In this document: piece after piece, positions 47,529 through 56,897 of the stretch
How positions within the stretch are numbered: position 1 is the stretch's first letter
How the letters are laid out: each line of letters opens with the position of its first letter
DNA from: Flavobacterium sp. LC2016-23
GTDB lineage: Bacteria > Bacteroidota > Bacteroidia > Flavobacteriales > Flavobacteriaceae
Assembly (NCBI RefSeq): GCF_009674775.1
Contig: NZ_WKKE01000006.1
Location: 1-64,000, forward strand
DNA: 64,000 nt
Direction of reading: 5' to 3'
The notes under the pieces: generated by a model
What the model was told of the DNA's origin: nothing
What the model saw: the letters and a program-made list of their open reading frames with translations, nothing else
Database searches by the model: none
Program-made: the position numbers and the translations under genes

Positions 47529-48599
47529 ATGAAAAATATAGAAACGCTTACCAAAGAAGCCATACAATTATTAAAAAATCTGATTGAAACCCCTTCATTT
47601 TCCAGTGAAGAAGATCAAACGGCACTTTTGATAGAAAATTGGTTCACTCAAAACGAAATTCCTTTTAAAAGAGAAAACAATAATGTCTGGGCTTTCAATA
47701 AATATTTTGACGAAAACAAACCAACACTTTTATTAAATTCTCATCACGATACTGTAAAACCCAATCAGGCGTATACCAACGATCCGTTTAAGGCAATCGA
47801 AAAAGACGGCAAGTTATTCGGTTTAGGAAGCAATGATGCCGGAGGCTGTCTGGTTTCCCTGCTGGCGACTTTTGTATATTTTTACCACAACGAAAATTTA
47901 CCTTACAATATAGTAGTAGTAGCTTCAGCAGAAGAAGAGAGCAGTGGTAAAAACGGCTTAAACAGTGTTTTACAGCATCTGCCGGAACTGGAGTGCGCTA
48001 TTGTAGGCGAGCCCACTTTAATGCAATTGGCTGTTGCCGAAAAAGGATTACTGGTTCTGGATGTAAAAGTAAAAGGAACGGCAAGCCACGCGGCACACCA
48101 AAATGACGATAATGCGTTATACAAATCAATTCCGGTAATGGAGTGGTTTAAAAACTATAAATTCGATAAAATATCTGAAGTTCTCGGGCCGGTAAAAATG
48201 ACCGTAACACAAATCAGTGCAGGAAAACAGCATAATGTGGTGCCGTCAGAATGTGATTTGGTAGTTGATATTCGTGTTACGGATTGTTATTCGAATACCG
48301 AAATCCTTGACGTCGTTAAAGCCAATATCAATGCTGAAGTCACACCCAGATCAATGCATTTAAATGCTTCGTCAATCCCGGTTGCACACGGCTTAGTTCA
48401 GGCAGGAATTGCTTTGGGAAGAACGACTTACGGCTCACCAACACTTTCAGATCAGTCGGTTTTGAGCTGTCAGTCTTTAAAACTCGGACCAGGAGAAACC
48501 CTGCGGTCGCATTCGGCAGATGAATTTATTTTTATCAGTGAAATTGAAGAAGGAATCGATTTGTACATCAAAATATTAACCGATTTTTTTAAATTATAA
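47529..48599 (+). CDS. M20 family metallo-hydrolase, N-acylornithine/acylcitrulline deacylase (ArgE-like)
   Basis: 356 residues. M20 motifs: LLNSHHDTVKP (zinc His and catalytic Asp), GLGSNDAGGCLVSLLA (bridging Asp), ASAEEESSGKNG (Glu pair) and AIVGEPTLM. A late SDQSVLSCQSLKLGPGE binds substrate. In this cluster it should remove the N-acyl group, probably from N-acyl-citrulline because the transcarbamoylase is of the N-acyl type. Named by position; the family also includes DapE-like enzymes. Confidence 0.9.
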   Translation: MKNIETLTKEAIQLLKNLIETPSFSSEEDQTALLIENWFTQNEIPFKRENNNVWAFNKYFDENKPTLLLNSHHDTVKPNQAYTNDPFKAIEKDGKLFGLGSNDAGGCLVSLLATFVYFYHNENLPYNIVVVASAEEESSGKNGLNSVLQHLPELECAIVGEPTLMQLAVAEKGLLVLDVKVKGTASHAAHQNDDNALYKSIPVMEWFKNYKFDKISEVLGPVKMTVTQISAGKQHNVVPSECDLVVDIRVTDCYSNTEILDVVKANINAEVTPRSMHLNASSIPVAHGLVQAGIALGRTTYGSPTLSDQSVLSCQSLKLGPGETLRSHSADEFIFISEIEEGIDLYIKILTDFFKL

Positions 48600-48607
48600 T
48601 AGTCATC

Positions 48608-48688
48608 AGGAGCTAATCCCGCTATCCGTTCCAATCTTTTATTTTTTAAAGAAAAAAATAAAAGGATTTCCACTGCTATCGGGGCTAG
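48608..48688 (+). repeat. Palindromic 3'-end element after the argE-like gene
   Basis: AGGAGCTAATCCCGCTATCC at the left and GGATTTCCACTGCTATC plus GGGGCTAG at the right match, in the same orientation relative to the gene, the ends of the element at 24070-24213. The middle holds CTTTTATTTTTT paired with AAAAAAATAAAAG. The whole unit starts nine bases after the stop codon. A tandem TCTAAAAA repeat at 48747-48783 fills the rest of the gap to argH. Confidence 0.7.
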
Positions 48689-48786
48689 AAAACCAAAAGT
48701 ATAAACAACGACATTTAGGAATAATTAGAAAATAAGATCCACAAATCTAATAGTCTAAAAAGTCTAGATATCTAAAAATCTAAGTT

Positions 48787-50067
48787 ATGAAACTTTGGGA
48801 AAAAGGAATACCAACAGACAAACAAATCGAACAATTCACTGTTGGAAACGATAGGGACCTTGATTTGGTTCTGGCAAAATACGATGCATTAGGATCTATT
48901 GCACACGCCAAAATGCTCGGCCAAATTGGTTTGCTGACCGCAGAAGAAACGAATTGTTTAGTAGAAGCATTAAACGAAATTATCGCAGATATAGCCAAAG
49001 GAAACTTCATAATCGAAGACAGTTTTGAAGATGTTCACTCTAAAATTGAATATTTATTAACGGTAAAATTAGGCGATGCCGGGAAAAAAATTCATACAGC
49101 CCGTTCCCGTAACGATCAGGTTTTGGTGGATGTTCACTTGTATCTAAAAGACGAAGTCAAAGCCTTAAAAGAACAGGTAAAAACACTTTTTGATTTACTG
49201 ATGGAATCTGCAGAGAAACATCAGAATGTATTATTGCCGGGTTATACACATTTGCAAATTGCAATGCCTTCTTCCTTCGGAATGTGGTTTTCTGCCTACG
49301 CTGAAAGCCTGATTGACGATATCACCATGCTGAATGCAGCAGGAAAAATTGTAGATCAAAATCCGTTGGGTTCAGCAGCAGGTTACGGGAGTTCATTTCC
49401 CATCAACAGAACATTTACGACTCAGGAATTGGGTTTTGAAACTTTAAAATTCAATGCGGTTGCCGCTCAGATGAGCCGCGGAAAAGCAGAGAAAACTGTC
49501 GCTTTTGCGATGAGCAGCGTAGCAGCAACCTTGTCAAAATTTGCCATGGACGTGTGTTTGTACATGAGCCAGAACTTTGATTTTATCGGGTTGCCGTCGC
49601 ATCTTACAACAGGTTCGAGTATTATGCCACACAAGAAAAATCCGGATGTTTTTGAATTAATCAGAGGAAAATGCAACAAAATTCAGGCTTTGCCTTACGA
49701 GATTACTTTAATTACGAATAATCTTCCAAGCGGGTACCACAGAGATTTACAGCTTTTGAAAGAAGGGCTTTTTCCTGCAATCCAAAACTTAAAAGCCTGT
49801 CTGGATATTGCTATTTTTTCCATAAAAGATATTACGGTAAAAGAGCATATTTTAGAAGATAAAAAATACGACTATTTGTTTACCGTAGATACGCTAAACG
49901 AAATGGTGGTAGCCGGAATACCGTTTAGAGATGCTTACAAAGCCGTTGCAGAACAACTGGAAGCTGGAACTTATACCTCTCCAAAAGAAACAAAACATAC
50001 ACATGAAGGAAGTATTAATAATTTGTGTCTGGATGCCATAAAACTTAAAATGCTTAATAACTATTAG
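48787..50067 (+). CDS. argH: Argininosuccinate lyase
   Basis: 426 residues. Fumarase/aspartase superfamily: an early DVHSKIEYLL, HTARSRNDQVLVDVHL, GYTHLQIAMPSSFG, and the signature GSSIMPHKKNPDVFE (about residues 277-291) with the catalytic serine. It splits argininosuccinate into arginine and fumarate, the last step of the pathway. Slightly shorter than usual (about 460), with differences at the C-terminus. It closes the cluster. Confidence 0.96.
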   Translation: MKLWEKGIPTDKQIEQFTVGNDRDLDLVLAKYDALGSIAHAKMLGQIGLLTAEETNCLVEALNEIIADIAKGNFIIEDSFEDVHSKIEYLLTVKLGDAGKKIHTARSRNDQVLVDVHLYLKDEVKALKEQVKTLFDLLMESAEKHQNVLLPGYTHLQIAMPSSFGMWFSAYAESLIDDITMLNAAGKIVDQNPLGSAAGYGSSFPINRTFTTQELGFETLKFNAVAAQMSRGKAEKTVAFAMSSVAATLSKFAMDVCLYMSQNFDFIGLPSHLTTGSSIMPHKKNPDVFELIRGKCNKIQALPYEITLITNNLPSGYHRDLQLLKEGLFPAIQNLKACLDIAIFSIKDITVKEHILEDKKYDYLFTVDTLNEMVVAGIPFRDAYKAVAEQLEAGTYTSPKETKHTHEGSINNLCLDAIKLKMLNNY

Positions 50068-50167
50068 TTAGGATTTAATTTTTTTAGTATTATTTGTTTT
50101 GTTAAAATTTAATTTTATTTTTGCTTTTTTCGATATATATTCGCGCAAAATTTAAAATTTATTTATA

Positions 50168-50740
50168 ATGATTAACATTACAAAAAAGATTGCTTTAGTA
50201 TTATTTGTTTGTGGAACTGTTTTTACAAGTTGTTCAAGTGATGATAAAAATGAAAATGAAGTAGTAGATACTGCTACATTAAAAACATTTAAAGACGTTA
50301 CCTTTTCTTTGGATGAAGAAGAAGGTTTCACTGCAACACGTTTCTTTTCAACTGAGACTGGAAAATCATACAAAAAAACACAGATTGATGCTACTATCTT
50401 ACCGAAAATTGACATTGCATTTTACGGAGAAAACAGTTCGTTGAATTACTTCGTGAGTCCTAATGATCCGGATGATGGTATTCTAAAAGCAACTACGACG
50501 GATTATATCAATTATGTAAAGGATCAATATACAATTGATCAATTTAATAAATTGGAAAACGGAGCAGATTTAAATGGTTTAACTATTGTTGATGATGGTG
50601 AAACATTCCCGGACAATAAATTGCCATTATTGGTTTTGTTCAAAAATGCTGCTGGTAAAAAAGGAGTTATTTATGTAAAATCAGTTCACAGAGTTGGTGG
50701 AGACCCAAGAATTGTTGTAGATATCAAAATTCAAAAATAA
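50168..50740 (+). CDS. Hypothetical surface lipoprotein
   Basis: 190 residues. Signal peptide with lipobox FTSC (Cys22) followed by SSDDKNENE. The Ser-Asp-Asp right after the cysteine resembles the lipoprotein export signal described in Flavobacteriia, so it may reach the outer surface. The remainder is a soluble beta-rich domain (DVTFSLDEEEGFTATRFFST, YVKSVHRVGGDPRIVVDIKIQ). No known family recognised. It follows argH by 100 bases but has its own terminator. Confidence 0.8.
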   Translation: MINITKKIALVLFVCGTVFTSCSSDDKNENEVVDTATLKTFKDVTFSLDEEEGFTATRFFSTETGKSYKKTQIDATILPKIDIAFYGENSSLNYFVSPNDPDDGILKATTTDYINYVKDQYTIDQFNKLENGADLNGLTIVDDGETFPDNKLPLLVLFKNAAGKKGVIYVKSVHRVGGDPRIVVDIKIQK

Positions 50741-50773
50741 TTTGGGCTAAATCCAAACTTATTTAAAATATTT

Positions 50774-50806
50774 AAATGCGTTATGAGATCATAACGCATT
50801 TTTTTT
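50774..50806 (+). terminator. Terminator after the surface lipoprotein gene
   Basis: AAATGCGTTATGA, loop GA, TCATAACGCATTT, then six T. A perfect 13-bp stem. Confidence 0.9.
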
Positions 50807-50885
50807 GAGTAAATCCTTTTTGGTTACGACAGAAAATCCATGCTAAATACATACATTTGAAAATCAGTTATCTTAAAGTAAGACT

Positions 50886-51881
50886 ATGGCAAAATTTGAA
50901 GAACAGGCAACTCAAACTCTTTTTGAGAAAAATTTTATTACCCGGGAACAACTAGTTCAGATAAAAGAGTACCGCAGTTTAGGTATTTTTTCATTAAATG
51001 CCGAGTTAAAAATGTTTCTGTATTTGGCGGTTTTGCTTTTTACATCCGGAATCGGAATACTGATTTATGAAAACATTGATACGATCGGACATATAGTAAT
51101 TTTGTCTTTATTGCTGATTGTTATAGTGATCTGTTTTTACTTTTGTTTTAAGAATTCCAAAGGATTTAAGAAATCAGAAACGACTTTTGAAAACCCCGTT
51201 TTAGAATATCTGGTGCTTGCAGCCAATATTCTGACCTGTATTTTTATTGGCTATCTGCAATTTCAGTACAAACCTTTCGGAACGCATTACGGCCTGGCAA
51301 CCTTGGTTCCAACAATTGTGAGTTTCTTTTGTGCGTATTATTTTGATAATAAAAGTGTACTGACTATTGCTATTACAGGCTTGGCAGCTTACATTGGTTT
51401 TTCGGTAACACCGCAGGATTTACTTAAAAATGATTTCTATACACATCAGGATTTAAGTTACTCTGCCGTTATATTGGGAGGTTTACTTATACTATGGACC
51501 ATTTACAGTTCAAGAATCCAGCTCAAGACACACTTTAATCTCATCTACCTGACATTTGCCCTGCACATGATCAGTATCGCTTCTATTAGCAATTTGGTAA
51601 ACGACCATAGGGGTATCTGGTTTGCTTTTTCGATTATTTTGGCAGGATCCAGTTTTTATTTTTATAAAATCAGCTATGAAGTAAAGGCAATCTCCTTGTT
51701 TGTTTTTATGATTATCTATGCTTATATCGGAATAAATATATTCATTTTCAGGGTTTTCGATACTATTGACTTCTCCGATATCTGGATATTATTTGTTATG
51801 ATTATACCTGCCTATTTCATTGGCTCGATAATTCTGTTTATCAAATTAATTAAGAACTTCAATAAAGAAATTGCCGAATGA
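50886..51881 (+). CDS. DUF2157-like multi-pass membrane protein
   Basis: 331 residues. A soluble N-terminal segment (about 1-40, NFITREQLVQIKEY) precedes about nine membrane helices. The N-terminal helical module plus a membrane body resembles DUF2157 proteins. Function unknown. Its stop codon overlaps the start of the next gene by four bases, and both proteins share the same layout, so they probably form a two-protein membrane unit. Confidence 0.7.
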   Translation: MAKFEEQATQTLFEKNFITREQLVQIKEYRSLGIFSLNAELKMFLYLAVLLFTSGIGILIYENIDTIGHIVILSLLLIVIVICFYFCFKNSKGFKKSETTFENPVLEYLVLAANILTCIFIGYLQFQYKPFGTHYGLATLVPTIVSFFCAYYFDNKSVLTIAITGLAAYIGFSVTPQDLLKNDFYTHQDLSYSAVILGGLLILWTIYSSRIQLKTHFNLIYLTFALHMISIASISNLVNDHRGIWFAFSIILAGSSFYFYKISYEVKAISLFVFMIIYAYIGINIFIFRVFDTIDFSDIWILFVMIIPAYFIGSIILFIKLIKNFNKEIAE

Positions 51882-53047
51882 TACTATTAGATAAAAGTAA
51901 GTTGGAAAATTCAGCTTTAATTGAAGAAGCTTGTTCATTAAAAAATGCCGGGTTTATAGGAAAAGAGCAGCTTGATTTTATAAAAAAAGAATTTCCGGTT
52001 CTGAACAATCACAAAAATATTCTGGTACGTATTGGTTTCTTTTTACTGGGCTGCTTTTTGTACTCTTCTTTATGTGGTGTAATTTCCCTTTTGGGGCTTT
52101 CTGGAATAGAGGAGAGCTGGAAAATATTCCCCTATCTGTTTGCCATAATCGGTGTTGTCGGATCAGAAATTCTGACCAAACAGGATTATCATCATCACGG
52201 ACTCGACGACGCTTTTATCTTAGGGTTACAGCTCAATATTGGTTTTGCTGTTGGAGTTTCTACAGATGGAGACAACATATTGGCCATTACAATAGCGGTA
52301 ACAATCGTTTCACTGATCGCTTATTTGCGTTATGTGCATTTGCTGTCTGCATTGGTTTTTTACCTGGCATTTACGGTAACATTGGGATATGCCATATTTG
52401 ATTTTTTGCAAGCAGGACAGGCAATTTTACCATTCTTTATGATGCTGTACGGTATAGGAACCTATTATTTTTGCCGGAGAATTATAAGTAAACTCGAAGA
52501 GTCCTTCTATTACAACGGAATTCTTTTAATAAAAAGTCTGAGTTTAATTCTGTTGTATTTTTCCGGGAATTATTTGGTTGTAAGGGAATTTTCAGCAAGT
52601 TTAGCCGACACGTATTATGAAGTAAGTCCTGAAATTCCATTCGCATTTTTCTTTTGGATATTTACATTTGGCATTCCGGTTTTGTATTTGGTTTTTGCTT
52701 TAAAAAACAAAGACAGAATTATGCTTTGGATAAGTTTTGCTGCGATTGCTTTTTCATTTTACAGCTTTAGGTTTTATTATTCAGTTTTACCCATAGAAGT
52801 TGCATTAACTCTGGGAGGCGTAGTTTTATTTGCAATAGCATTTTTATCTATAAAAAGATTAAAACACAAAGAAACCGGATTGACATTTAAACCGGACAGG
52901 ATTTCCAATTCCACTACCTTTTTAAATGCCGAAGCACTAATTATCGCTTCAACTTTTGGAATGAAACCGGAAGTAAAATCACCGGAATCCCCAATGGAAT
53001 TTGGTGGAGGAGGCTTTAGCGGAGGAGGATCGGAAGGGAATTTTTAA
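51878..53047 (+). CDS. Membrane protein with Gly-rich tail, partner of the DUF2157-like protein
   Basis: 389 residues. An N-terminal soluble segment (AGFIGKEQLDFIKKEFP), then about ten membrane helices and a soluble C-terminal stretch ending in FGGGGFSGGGSEGNF. Gly/Ser tails of this type also end many TPM-domain and YgcG-like proteins. It overlaps the previous gene by four bases, so the two are translationally coupled. Function unknown. The 237-bp gap that follows holds repeats and a terminator. Confidence 0.7.
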   Translation: MILLDKSKLENSALIEEACSLKNAGFIGKEQLDFIKKEFPVLNNHKNILVRIGFFLLGCFLYSSLCGVISLLGLSGIEESWKIFPYLFAIIGVVGSEILTKQDYHHHGLDDAFILGLQLNIGFAVGVSTDGDNILAITIAVTIVSLIAYLRYVHLLSALVFYLAFTVTLGYAIFDFLQAGQAILPFFMMLYGIGTYYFCRRIISKLEESFYYNGILLIKSLSLILLYFSGNYLVVREFSASLADTYYEVSPEIPFAFFFWIFTFGIPVLYLVFALKNKDRIMLWISFAAIAFSFYSFRFYYSVLPIEVALTLGGVVLFAIAFLSIKRLKHKETGLTFKPDRISNSTTFLNAEALIIASTFGMKPEVKSPESPMEFGGGGFSGGGSEGNF

Positions 53048-53059
53048 TTTTTTTTAAGG

Positions 53060-53162
53060 AGTTAGGTGTTAGAAGTTAAGAGTTATGAGTTAAAAGTTAA
53101 GAGTTATGAGTTAAGAGTTATGAGTTAAAAGTTATGAGTTAAAAGTTAAGAGTTATGAGTAA
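53060..53162. repeat. GAGTTAAAAGTTAAGAGTTAT tandem repeats
   Basis: About five imperfect copies of GTTAAGAGTTATGA/GTTAAAAGTTA in tandem after the membrane-protein gene. An inverted copy (TCCTAACTTTTAACTTCCC) lies at 53262-53280, beyond the terminator, so the terminator is framed by inverted repeats. Confidence 0.75.
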
Positions 53163-53190
53163 GAATTGAACCATAAACTATAAACCATAA

Positions 53191-53235
53191 AAAAGTAAAA
53201 CCCTGAATTTTCCGGTTCAGGGTTTTACTTTTTTT
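53191..53235. terminator. Bidirectional terminator between the membrane gene and ytxJ
   Basis: AAAAGTAAAACCCTGAA and TTCAGGGTTTTACTTTT form a perfect 17-bp stem with an eight-base loop. T tracts follow on both strands, between convergent genes. Confidence 0.9.
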
Positions 53236-53284
53236 GTTTGTATTTTTATTTCGTACTCTCACTCCTAACTTTTAACTTCCCGAC

Positions 53285-53674
53285 CTAAACTTTTGCTTTC
53301 AAAGCTTCTGCATCAATATCGCTGTGGGAAACGTTGTAAACGGCTTTACCGTTTTTGATTAAAATCAATTGTGGTGATTCGTGATAGACATTAAATCGGC
53401 TGGCGATCTCGTTAGATACATCGCGATGTTCGATTAAATCCAAAAAGAAAGCATCAACCGTTTCGTCCAGATCGTATGCTCTTTCAAATTGTTTTAAAGC
53501 CATGCGGCTAATGCTGCATCGTGTACTGTGTTTGAAAATTACAATAGGCTTAACACTGGAAATCGTTTCTATGTCGCTTAACTGTGCTAAATTTGTAAGA
53601 GGAATCCAGTTTATTTTGCTTTTTTGCGAATCAGATTTATCTGAATCTCCGAAGATTGAATTTAAAAAACTCAT
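53285..53674 (-). CDS. ytxJ: Bacillithiol system redox-active protein YtxJ
   Basis: 129 residues from the ATG at 53674 (MSFLNSIFGDSD). A thioredoxin-like fold with KPIVIFKHSTRCSISRMALKQFE, where a single redox cysteine in TRCSIS stands in place of a CxxC pair, matches YtxJ (DUF2847). Such monothiol proteins are thought to remove bacillithiol from proteins. An upstream in-frame ATG at 53704 adds MPKSHKNSQI and is less likely. Confidence 0.88.
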   Translation of the reverse strand: MSFLNSIFGDSDKSDSQKSKINWIPLTNLAQLSDIETISSVKPIVIFKHSTRCSISRMALKQFERAYDLDETVDAFFLDLIEHRDVSNEIASRFNVYHESPQLILIKNGKAVYNVSHSDIDAEALKAKV

Positions 53675-53881
53675 AATTTGACTGTTTTTGTGACTTTTTG
53701 GCATTTATAATGATTGATTTTTTCATTTTTAATGTCATTTTGTCTTAATTTTTACTATGGACTGTAATTTGAATAGAATAGCAAAGTTATGTCATTTAAA
53801 ATTAAATTTTGATGCAATAAATTCAAATTTTGATGATATCGAATTTTAGAATTAAATTAAGAAACCTAAATCATACCAATC

Positions 53882-56482
53882 ATGAACATTAATAAATTTA
53901 CAACAAAATCTCAGGAAGCCATTCAGCTGTCACAGCAGTTGGCGCAACGATACGGGCAACAGCAAATCGAAAACGAACACATTCTGAAGGCTATTTTTGA
54001 AGTTGACGAAAATGTGGCGCCCTTTATTTTGAAAAAACTCAATGTAAACGTACCCTTGTTTCTACAGGTCTTAGATTCAACCATTCAAAGTTTTCCTAAA
54101 GTTTCAGGAGGAGACATTGTACTTTCAAGAGACGCCAATAAAGCCCTGAACGAAGCCGAAATCATTGCGCAGAAAATGAACGATGAATACGTTTCGATCG
54201 AGCATTTAATTTTGGCCATTTTCGATTCAAAAAGTAAAGTATCCCAGATTTTAAAAGATCAGGGCGTTACCGGAAAAGCTTTAAAAGCAACCATAGAAGA
54301 ACTTAGAAAAGGGGAAAGAGTAACTTCTGCTTCAGCAGAGGAAAATTATAATTCCTTAAATAAATACGCTAAAAACTTAAACGAATTAGCACGTACCGGA
54401 AAACTGGATCCTGTGATCGGTCGTGATGAAGAAATCCGACGTGTATTACAGATTCTGACCCGAAGAACCAAAAATAATCCAATGTTAGTGGGCGAGCCAG
54501 GAGTAGGTAAAACCGCCATCGCGGAAGGTTTAGCGCATAGAATTGTAGATGGTGATGTGCCTGAAAACCTGAAAGACAAAATCGTATTTTCTCTGGATAT
54601 GGGGGCATTGATTGCCGGAGCCAAATACAAAGGAGAATTTGAAGAAAGATTAAAATCGGTAGTAAAAGAAGTGACTGCCGCAGAGGGTGATATTGTTTTA
54701 TTTATCGACGAGATTCACACGCTTGTAGGAGCGGGCGGAGGAGAAGGTGCGATGGATGCGGCAAATATTTTAAAACCAGCTTTGGCTCGTGGGGAACTAA
54801 GAGCAATCGGTGCAACAACCTTAGATGAATACCAGAAATATTTTGAAAAAGACAAAGCGCTGGAGCGTCGTTTTCAAAAGGTTTTAATTGATGAGCCGGA
54901 TACCGAAAGTGCTATTTCAATTTTGCGTGGTATTAAGGAAAAGTACGAAACACATCATAAAGTTCAGATAAAAGACGAAGCTATTATTGCAGCCGTAGAG
55001 CTTTCACAGCGTTACATTACCAATCGTTTTCTGCCGGACAAAGCGATTGATTTAATGGATGAGGCGGCTTCTAAATTACGTATGGAAATCAATTCAAAAC
55101 CGGAAGAATTAGATGTTCTGGATCGTAAAATCATGCAGCTTGAAATCGAAATCGAAGCCATTAAACGCGAAAAAGAAGAGAGCAAGCTTAAGATTTTAAG
55201 AATGGATCTGGCCAACCTGAAAGAAGAACGCAATGAAATTTATACCAAATGGAAATCTGAAAAAGATGTGGTAGATGGCGTTCAGGCGGTTAAGTTAGAA
55301 ATAGAAGATTTCAAACATGAAGCAGAACGTGCAGAACGCGAAGGCGATTACGGAAAAGTAGCCGAAATCCGTTACGGAAAAATCAAGGAAGCACAGGAAC
55401 GTCTGGATGTTTTACTGAAACAGTTACAGGAATACCAATCGGGTAATTCTTTAATAAAAGAAGAAGTAACCCGTGAAGATATTGCGGAAGTGGTGGCCAA
55501 ATGGACCGGGATTCCGGTGATGAAAATGCTTCAGACAGAAAGAGAAAAACTATTGCATCTGGAAGATGAATTACACAAACGTGTGGTAGGGCAGGAAGAA
55601 GCGATTGAAGCGGTAAGTGATGCTGTACGCAGAAGCCGTGCTGGTTTGCAGGACATGAAAAAACCTGTCGGAACATTCCTGTTTTTAGGAACTACCGGAG
55701 TGGGTAAAACAGAGCTGGCAAAAGCTTTGGCAGAATATCTTTTTGATGATGAAAATGCCATGACCCGTATTGATATGAGTGAATACCAGGAACGCCACAG
55801 TGTGAGCCGTTTGGTAGGAGCGCCTCCGGGATATGTGGGGTATGATGAAGGGGGACAATTGACAGAAGCTGTCCGCAGAAAACCGTACTCGGTGATTTTG
55901 TTAGACGAGATTGAAAAAGCACATCCGGATACGTTTAATATTTTATTGCAGGTTTTAGACGAAGGCCGGTTAACCGATAATAAAGGACGTCTGGCGGATT
56001 TCAAAAACACCATTATAATTATGACCTCCAATATGGGAAGCCAGATTATTCAGGAGAAATTCGATAACATGAAAGGCGGTATAGAAGCCGCAACCGAAGC
56101 TGCAAAAGTGGAAGTTTTAGGTTTGCTGAAACAAACAGTTCGCCCGGAATTTATCAATCGTATTGATGAAATTGTATTGTTTACGCCATTAACGATCGAA
56201 AATATTTCTAGAATTGTAAGCTTACAGCTTAAGAGTGTTACCAAAATGCTGACTTTACAGGGTATTACGATGGATGCCACTCCGGAAGCTATTAAATATC
56301 TGTCAGACAAAGGGTATGATACCCAGTTTGGGGCAAGACCAGTAAAACGTGTGATCCAGAGAGAAGTATTGAATCAGTTGTCGAAAGAAATTCTGGCCAA
56401 TACTATTACAACTGATAGCATCATTTTAATTGATGCATTTGACGGAAAACTGGTTTTCAGAAACCAGACCCATAATGTTTAA
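53882..56482 (+). CDS. clpB: ATP-dependent chaperone ClpB
   Basis: 866 residues. Clp N domain (1-145), first AAA+ module with Walker [10 protein letters not shown] (about 203-211), a coiled-coil middle domain (about 405-520), second module with GTTGVGKTE (about 605), a [23 protein letters not shown] pore loop, and a ClpB C-terminal domain. It resolubilises aggregated proteins with DnaK. No ClpP-binding IGF loop of ClpA/ClpC is seen. Length matches ClpB. A strong terminator follows. Confidence 0.97.
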   Translation: MNINKFTTKSQEAIQLSQQLAQRYGQQQIENEHILKAIFEVDENVAPFILKKLNVNVPLFLQVLDSTIQSFPKVSGGDIVLSRDANKALNEAEIIAQKMNDEYVSIEHLILAIFDSKSKVSQILKDQGVTGKALKATIEELRKGERVTSASAEENYNSLNKYAKNLNELARTGKLDPVIGRDEEIRRVLQILTRRTKNNPMLVGEPGVGKTAIAEGLAHRIVDGDVPENLKDKIVFSLDMGALIAGAKYKGEFEERLKSVVKEVTAAEGDIVLFIDEIHTLVGAGGGEGAMDAANILKPALARGELRAIGATTLDEYQKYFEKDKALERRFQKVLIDEPDTESAISILRGIKEKYETHHKVQIKDEAIIAAVELSQRYITNRFLPDKAIDLMDEAASKLRMEINSKPEELDVLDRKIMQLEIEIEAIKREKEESKLKILRMDLANLKEERNEIYTKWKSEKDVVDGVQAVKLEIEDFKHEAERAEREGDYGKVAEIRYGKIKEAQERLDVLLKQLQEYQSGNSLIKEEVTREDIAEVVAKWTGIPVMKMLQTEREKLLHLEDELHKRVVGQEEAIEAVSDAVRRSRAGLQDMKKPVGTFLFLGTTGVGKTELAKALAEYLFDDENAMTRIDMSEYQERHSVSRLVGAPPGYVGYDEGGQLTEAVRRKPYSVILLDEIEKAHPDTFNILLQVLDEGRLTDNKGRLADFKNTIIIMTSNMGSQIIQEKFDNMKGGIEAATEAAKVEVLGLLKQTVRPEFINRIDEIVLFTPLTIENISRIVSLQLKSVTKMLTLQGITMDATPEAIKYLSDKGYDTQFGARPVKRVIQREVLNQLSKEILANTITTDSIILIDAFDGKLVFRNQTHNV

Positions 56483-56512
56483 TGATTTGTTTAGTTAATT
56501 ATTAAATTGGGG

Positions 56513-56545
56513 AAGCATCAGCCGAAAGGCTGGTGCTTTTTTTTT
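56513..56545 (+). terminator. Terminator after clpB
   Basis: AAGCATCAGCC, tetraloop GAAA, GGCTGGTGCTT (one G-U pair), then at least eight T. Confidence 0.92.
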
Positions 56546-56651
56546 GGAGAAATAAGTGTAATCCGTGAATAATGAAACTTTTTTTAAAAGTAATATAAGC
56601 TTAATTAAAAATTAAGTACAGAAATTTACTTCTAACTTAAAACAGAAAATC

Positions 56652-56771
56652 ATGAACAATATTTTTAGAGGATTATTAGCAGGTTACGGGGCGAAAAAAT
56701 TAGGCGGAGGATGCTTCGGTACTATCTTTGTCTTTGTAATTATCTGGTTGCTTTTAGGGCAGTGCAGTTAA
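56652..56771 (+). CDS. 39-residue membrane peptide upstream of DUF808
   Basis: ATG at 56652, stop TAA at 56769-56771. It begins MNNIFRGLLAGYGAKKLGGG, then a hydrophobic helix (FGTIFVFVIIWLLLG) and ends QCS. A Gly-rich amphipathic start plus one membrane helix, and a normal initiation region, make it more than a chance frame. It stands 126 bases before the DUF808 gene. Likely a small membrane protein of unknown function. Confidence 0.65.
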   Translation: MNNIFRGLLAGYGAKKLGGGCFGTIFVFVIIWLLLGQCS

Positions 56772-56897
56772 TTTTTTAGTCAAAGATTTAATAAAAAAGT
56801 AGTAGCTTCGCGTACGTAAAAAAACAAATAACGTAAATTAAATTGGGTATTGAACGCCAGTTGATTACGTAATACTTAAAAAATAAATTAATTTATA

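Noticed and set aside
54346..56031. Several minus-strand frames inside clpB
   Set aside because: Shadow frames of a strongly conserved plus-strand gene, without their own signals.
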